64,000 bases of DNA from NCBI RefSeq assembly GCF_003003005.1, contig NZ_PVTR01000004.1, positions 186,001 to 250,000 on the forward strand, written 5' to 3'. Of this stretch, positions 61,052 through 64,000 are shown piece after piece. The position numbers and the translations under genes were made by a program. Within the stretch, counting starts at the first letter, position 1. The number at the start of each line of letters is the position of its first letter. The stretch is from Mongoliibacter ruber. GTDB lineage: Bacteria > Bacteroidota > Bacteroidia > Cytophagales > Cyclobacteriaceae. The notes beneath the pieces are model-generated. The model saw nothing but the letters and a program-made list of their open reading frames with translations, had not been told where the DNA came from and searched no databases.

Positions 61052-62812
61052 TTAATGCTGATGCCCAACCTGCACCTCAGGCTTATTGTCAGAAGAAGTC
61101 ACTCTTTTCCCTGGCTGATATGTTTCCTTGACTTCACCACAGGTCAACATCATATCACCAAAGTATGGATTTCGGATTTCCTTTTCACTGCTTAACCAGT
61201 AAGCACCTTGGTCTTTAAAGGCCATGGGACAATACTGCCTGTAGATGGTATTTTCAACCACTCCAAAATACTCTACCGCTTCAATTAAATTGTCAGAAAG
61301 AGTTTCAAAATGCTTTCTTTGTTCCTCCACATCGGCTGTTTGGGCAATTTTGTCCAAACTACTTTGGATAGGCCTTAACAAATCCATCCAGATATCATGG
61401 GCTTTGCTATCTAGCAACTTCATGTCAACTTTTGATAAAGTTGACTTTGCAGGGGAAATGGTACTCTGAGTTGCTTTCGCATCGGTTTTTACCAAAGCAT
61501 CCTTGATAGGCAAATAGCTTTCAACAAAGGCAGTCAATTGCTTCCTGAATGCTTCCGGTGTATCCAAGGTCTTCACTTCAGGTCGTGTCATCATGCTGTA
61601 ATTTCCGCTCAATTGGGCTGCCGCATCAATGGCAAAAACTCCATTACTGACAATTTGCTCACCTTCCTCTACGCCAGACAAGACCAAGTAGTCATCTCCA
61701 ACCCTAGCTCCGATTTCAATCTCCCGCATTTCAAATGCAGGTGCTTCTTTGTTTCCAACTTGTACATACACCACTGATCTAGGTCCTGTCCAAAGAATCG
61801 CTGTCTTGGGAATCATCAACCCAGACTGACCTGCCTGAGAAGTGGAAATGTTGGCTGATACAAACATCTCTGGCTTCAGTTCAAAGTTCCGATTAACCGC
61901 TTCTGCCCTGATTCCCACTGTTCGGGTATCTGGATTCAACACCGGATCGATGTAAGTAACTTTGGCTTTGAATTCCTTTCCTGGATAGGCCGACACCGAG
62001 AAACTCAAATCATCCCCTTTGCGGATCGCTCCCAAATCAGATTCATAAGCATCCAACATGACCCAAACATTACTCAAATCCACTATTTCAAAAAGGGCGG
62101 ATCCCCTACTTACAAAATCACCCACTGCTATATTCCGTGCAGTAACTACACCTGCAACATCAGCAAAAATGTCAAACTGTGTTTGAACCTCTCCTGAACT
62201 TTCAATAGCTGCAATTTGCTCTTCAGAGATTTTCCACAACCTCAACTTCTCTTTGGTTGCTTGGTACAAAGCTGGTTGCCGATCCTTGATTTTTGCTGTT
62301 TCCAAAAGTTCTTTTTGTGCATTAACCAACTCAGGAGAATAGAGTGTCGCTAACTTCTGACCTCTCTGCACTTCTTGTCCGGTAAAATTGATATACAACT
62401 GATCCACTCGCCCAGCATAATTTGCGGTCAGGCTTTTTACTCGCTGTTCATTCGCTTGGATTTTACCTGTGAGGGTGAGTTTCCCTGAACCTGTTCCAGA
62501 TTTTACCCTAGTGGTCTGCACATTGGAAAGCGCAACTGCCTCAGGGGTAATTTCCAATACAAAAGGACTGGATTCACCGCCTTTTTTATTGCTTACAGGT
62601 GTGAGCGCCATTCCACAAAGTGGACATTGGCCGGGTTCATTTTGCCGGATTTGCGGATGCATGGAGCAGGTGTATTCCACACCGTTTTCGTCAATATGGG
62701 TATGTTCGTGATCAGGATGTTCTTCCCCTCCCCCACGAATCAACCAACCCGCAACAGCGCCAAAGAATAGGCAGCTGAGGATGATGATTATAATATTCCT
62801 TTTATTTTTCAT
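61052..62812 (-). CDS. CusB-type RND efflux adaptor with metal-binding domain
   Basis: Periplasmic adaptor of 586 residues linking an RND pump to a TolC channel. The N-terminus is one membrane helix (residues 5-25). A heavy-metal-binding domain follows with YTCSMHPQIRQNEPGQCPLCGM (near 48-69, in outline), typical for Cu/Ag or Zn/Co systems. The barrel-sandwich core includes AGRVDQLYINFTGQEVQRGQKLATLYSPELV and VWVMLDAYESDLGAIRKGD. A C-terminal DUF3347 domain (about 425-565) ends near YCPMAFKDQGAYWLSSEKEIRNPYFGDMMLTCGEV. The N-terminal MHP and C-terminal MAF/MTC motifs fit a copper or silver export role, but the metal is inferred. Confidence 0.9.
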   Translation of the reverse strand: MKNKRNIIIIILSCLFFGAVAGWLIRGGGEEHPDHEHTHIDENGVEYTCSMHPQIRQNEPGQCPLCGMALTPVSNKKGGESSPFVLEITPEAVALSNVQTTRVKSGTGSGKLTLTGKIQANEQRVKSLTANYAGRVDQLYINFTGQEVQRGQKLATLYSPELVNAQKELLETAKIKDRQPALYQATKEKLRLWKISEEQIAAIESSGEVQTQFDIFADVAGVVTARNIAVGDFVSRGSALFEIVDLSNVWVMLDAYESDLGAIRKGDDLSFSVSAYPGKEFKAKVTYIDPVLNPDTRTVGIRAEAVNRNFELKPEMFVSANISTSQAGQSGLMIPKTAILWTGPRSVVYVQVGNKEAPAFEMREIEIGARVGDDYLVLSGVEEGEQIVSNGVFAIDAAAQLSGNYSMMTRPEVKTLDTPEAFRKQLTAFVESYLPIKDALVKTDAKATQSTISPAKSTLSKVDMKLLDSKAHDIWMDLLRPIQSSLDKIAQTADVEEQRKHFETLSDNLIEAVEYFGVVENTIYRQYCPMAFKDQGAYWLSSEKEIRNPYFGDMMLTCGEVKETYQPGKRVTSSDNKPEVQVGHQH

Positions 62813-62821
62813 TGTATCTTA

Positions 62822-62836
62822 TTCAAAATATTTGAA
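62822..62836. promoter_or_regulatory. Small palindrome upstream of adaptor gene
   Basis: TTCAAA-ATA-TTTGAA, a perfect 6-bp inverted repeat with a 3-base center, 10 bases upstream of the adaptor ATG. It may be a regulator site; this is inference only. Confidence 0.3.
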
Positions 62837-62850
62837 GTTCTTATTTTAAG

Positions 62851-62968
62851 GGTAGATATTGATGGATATTGGATATTTTTTGATATTGTGCTAGCATCTA
62901 CCATTTTCATTTGAACTTATCCAAAACCAATATCTACCGATATCAAATAGTATCTTTAATATCAATAT
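62851..62968. repeat. Palindromic GATATTG-rich repeat, copy B
   Basis: GGTAGATATTG (62851-62861) matches CAATATCTACC (62928-62938) as an exact 11-bp inverted repeat. The right arm continues CGATATCAAATAGTATC, closely like the right arm of copy A (ATAAATATCAATAAGTATC). It fills the spacer between the TolC-type and adaptor genes. Confidence 0.65.
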
Positions 62969-62972
62969 CATT

Positions 62973-64000
62973 TCAAATCCCTACCAACGTTTCAACCCTG
63001 GCAAACTGAATTTCCCTTTCAATTTTTGTATTCAGCAAATTCAACCGGAAGTCCAGGAGTTCACGTTGAATATTGAGTATTTCCTCAAAGGAACTTCCTT
63101 CGTTGGCATATGATGTGACTGATAATTCCATGGTCTGCTCGGTAAGTTCTATTTGCTCTTCCAAAAGAGTGACTTTCCTGGTTGCATCTTTGATGGAAAC
63201 AAGGATGCTTTCAAACTCTGTTTCAAGAGTTCTTTGAAGGTCTTCTTTCTGCTTTTCGTTAGCTTCCCAATAGAGTTTGGATTCTGATTCCATGGCTTTG
63301 TATTTTTTGCGGTAAATCGGCAATGATACAGTAGCCATAGGCATCACCATATTGTTTCCCATGCCTGCGGGCATATAGTCCATGCCATTCATTCCACCGG
63401 GGACACCCATTTCAGGTCTAGGAGAAAAGACCATATAGTTCAAGCCCAACCCAAACATAGGTTTCCCCTCTAATTTGGCCATCTCACCTTGTTTTTGGTA
63501 AACCAAACCTTCTTTTTCCAGCATGAGCAACATAGGGTTGGTTTCTAAAATCTGCTCAAGCATGGTGATTTCCCAACCCATATCTTTTTGGGTAGAGATT
63601 TCCGAGTCAAATAGCACTGACTCGCTTTTGTCCCTTCCCAAAAGTTGATTGAAGCGAGCAAATAGTGGCCTTTTATCTATTTCAAACTGCTGTAAATCTG
63701 ATTCCATCGCCTTGATTTGCACTTGCAGTCTCAATACATCTGTGAGTTTCCCTGAACCAGAACCCGCTCCCATACTGGACATGGCAGAACCTCCTGAGGA
63801 GGAAGCCCCCGAGGATGATGAAGAGCTACCTCCACCCATTCCCATGCCATCATCATTGCCCTGCTGACTTCCTTGGGAGGGTCTTCTGACCGCTGCTGAA
63901 ACAGATGAAACTGCATCCGATGTATTTCCTCCTTGGTAACGTATGATCGCCAACTCCTCCAAGGACTTCAATATATCCAAATTGGATTCTGTAATTTCAA
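62973..64000 (-). CDS. TolC-family outer-membrane efflux channel (5' end outside window)
   Basis: Channel component of the RND efflux system; 342 residues are seen from the window edge to the stop codon, and the frame continues past the edge. Typical TolC helices are visible at LRLQVQIKAMESDLQQFEIDKRPLFARFNQLL and near the C-terminus (LNIQRELLDFRLNLLNTKIEREIQFARVETLV). Between about residues 25 and 80 of the visible part lies a Ser/Gly/Met-rich insertion (GMGMGGGSSSSSSGASSSGG), common in CusC-like proteins of this phylum. The gene probably follows an RND pump gene that lies outside the window. Confidence 0.88.
   Translation of the reverse strand, partial: EITESNLDILKSLEELAIIRYQGGNTSDAVSSVSAAVRRPSQGSQQGNDDGMGMGGGSSSSSSGASSSGGSAMSSMGAGSGSGKLTDVLRLQVQIKAMESDLQQFEIDKRPLFARFNQLLGRDKSESVLFDSEISTQKDMGWEITMLEQILETNPMLLMLEKEGLVYQKQGEMAKLEGKPMFGLGLNYMVFSPRPEMGVPGGMNGMDYMPAGMGNNMVMPMATVSLPIYRKKYKAMESESKLYWEANEKQKEDLQRTLETEFESILVSIKDATRKVTLLEEQIELTEQTMELSVTSYANEGSSFEEILNIQRELLDFRLNLLNTKIEREIQFARVETLVGI

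Noticed and set aside
1-64000. tRNA, rRNA or known riboswitch
   Set aside because: No cloverleaf, rRNA segment or recognisable riboswitch core was found by eye in the intergenic regions; a covariance-model search would be the decisive test.

Overview
This window comes from a chromosome of a Gram-negative member of the Bacteroidota, most likely order Cytophagales and perhaps family Cyclobacteriaceae (the family is an inference). The signs are a SusC/SusD pair, a type IX secretion plug protein (DUF5103), type III glutamine synthetase, a PUR-type DUF3276 protein, a Lacal_2735 protein, promoters of the Bacteroidota form TTTG-N19..21-TAnnTTTG, AT-rich spacers and few Shine-Dalgarno sites. No rRNA, tRNA, CRISPR array, prophage or insertion sequence is visible. 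Most of the window is ordinary housekeeping DNA with one carbohydrate-use island and one metal-efflux cluster.

Layout. 1-6.5 kb: the 3'-truncated aconitase, a short-chain fatty acid transporter, an orphan 7TM histidine kinase and a LuxC-like acyl-CoA reductase. 6.5-10.8 kb: a ferredoxin divergent from the reductase, a PUR-family nucleic-acid-binding protein, an AI-2E-type permease, YchF, and a stand-alone Cas6-like protein with no CRISPR array or other cas gene. 10.8-22 kb: T9SS plug and ABC-F ATPase, sorbosone/PQQ-type sugar dehydrogenase, a ferric-reductase-like flavocytochrome followed by an overlooked 35-residue membrane protein, a TetR-ABC1 kinase pair, HslV, and the pyruvate dehydrogenase E2 subunit. 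22-30 kb: YheT-type hydrolase, SRAP protein, metallo-hydrolase, FabH with an unknown gene fused to its stop codon, a secreted MORN-type repeat protein, a 56-residue Lacal_2735 protein, and a DUF6600 protein with a 39-bp tandem repeat.

30-44 kb is the carbohydrate island. A ROK regulator, a giant FG-GAP/UnbV protein and a vanadium-type haloperoxidase face a ROK sugar kinase, a LacI regulator, a GH18 chitinase lipoprotein and a SusD/SusC pair. The likely logic is chitin or chito-oligosaccharide cleavage at the cell surface, import through SusCD, and sugar phosphorylation by the ROK kinase under two regulators. Hairpins sit between SusD, chitinase and LacI genes, and one AGGTTTTAA/TTAAAACCT motif occurs upstream of both susC and the kinase gene.

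44-60 kb holds glutamine synthetase III, MtaB, DUF805, a GMC oxidoreductase overlapping a MacB-type permease, an LpxK-porin-MiaE operon, a Nif3-like/zinc-ribbon pair, an unknown lipoprotein, an HD-domain protein and a PAS protein with a histidine-kinase H-box but no ATPase domain. 60-64 kb is part of a heavy-metal RND efflux operon (TolC-type channel, CusB-type adaptor, His-rich DUF2911 lipoprotein). Its intergenic spaces hold two copies of a palindromic GATATTG-rich repeat.
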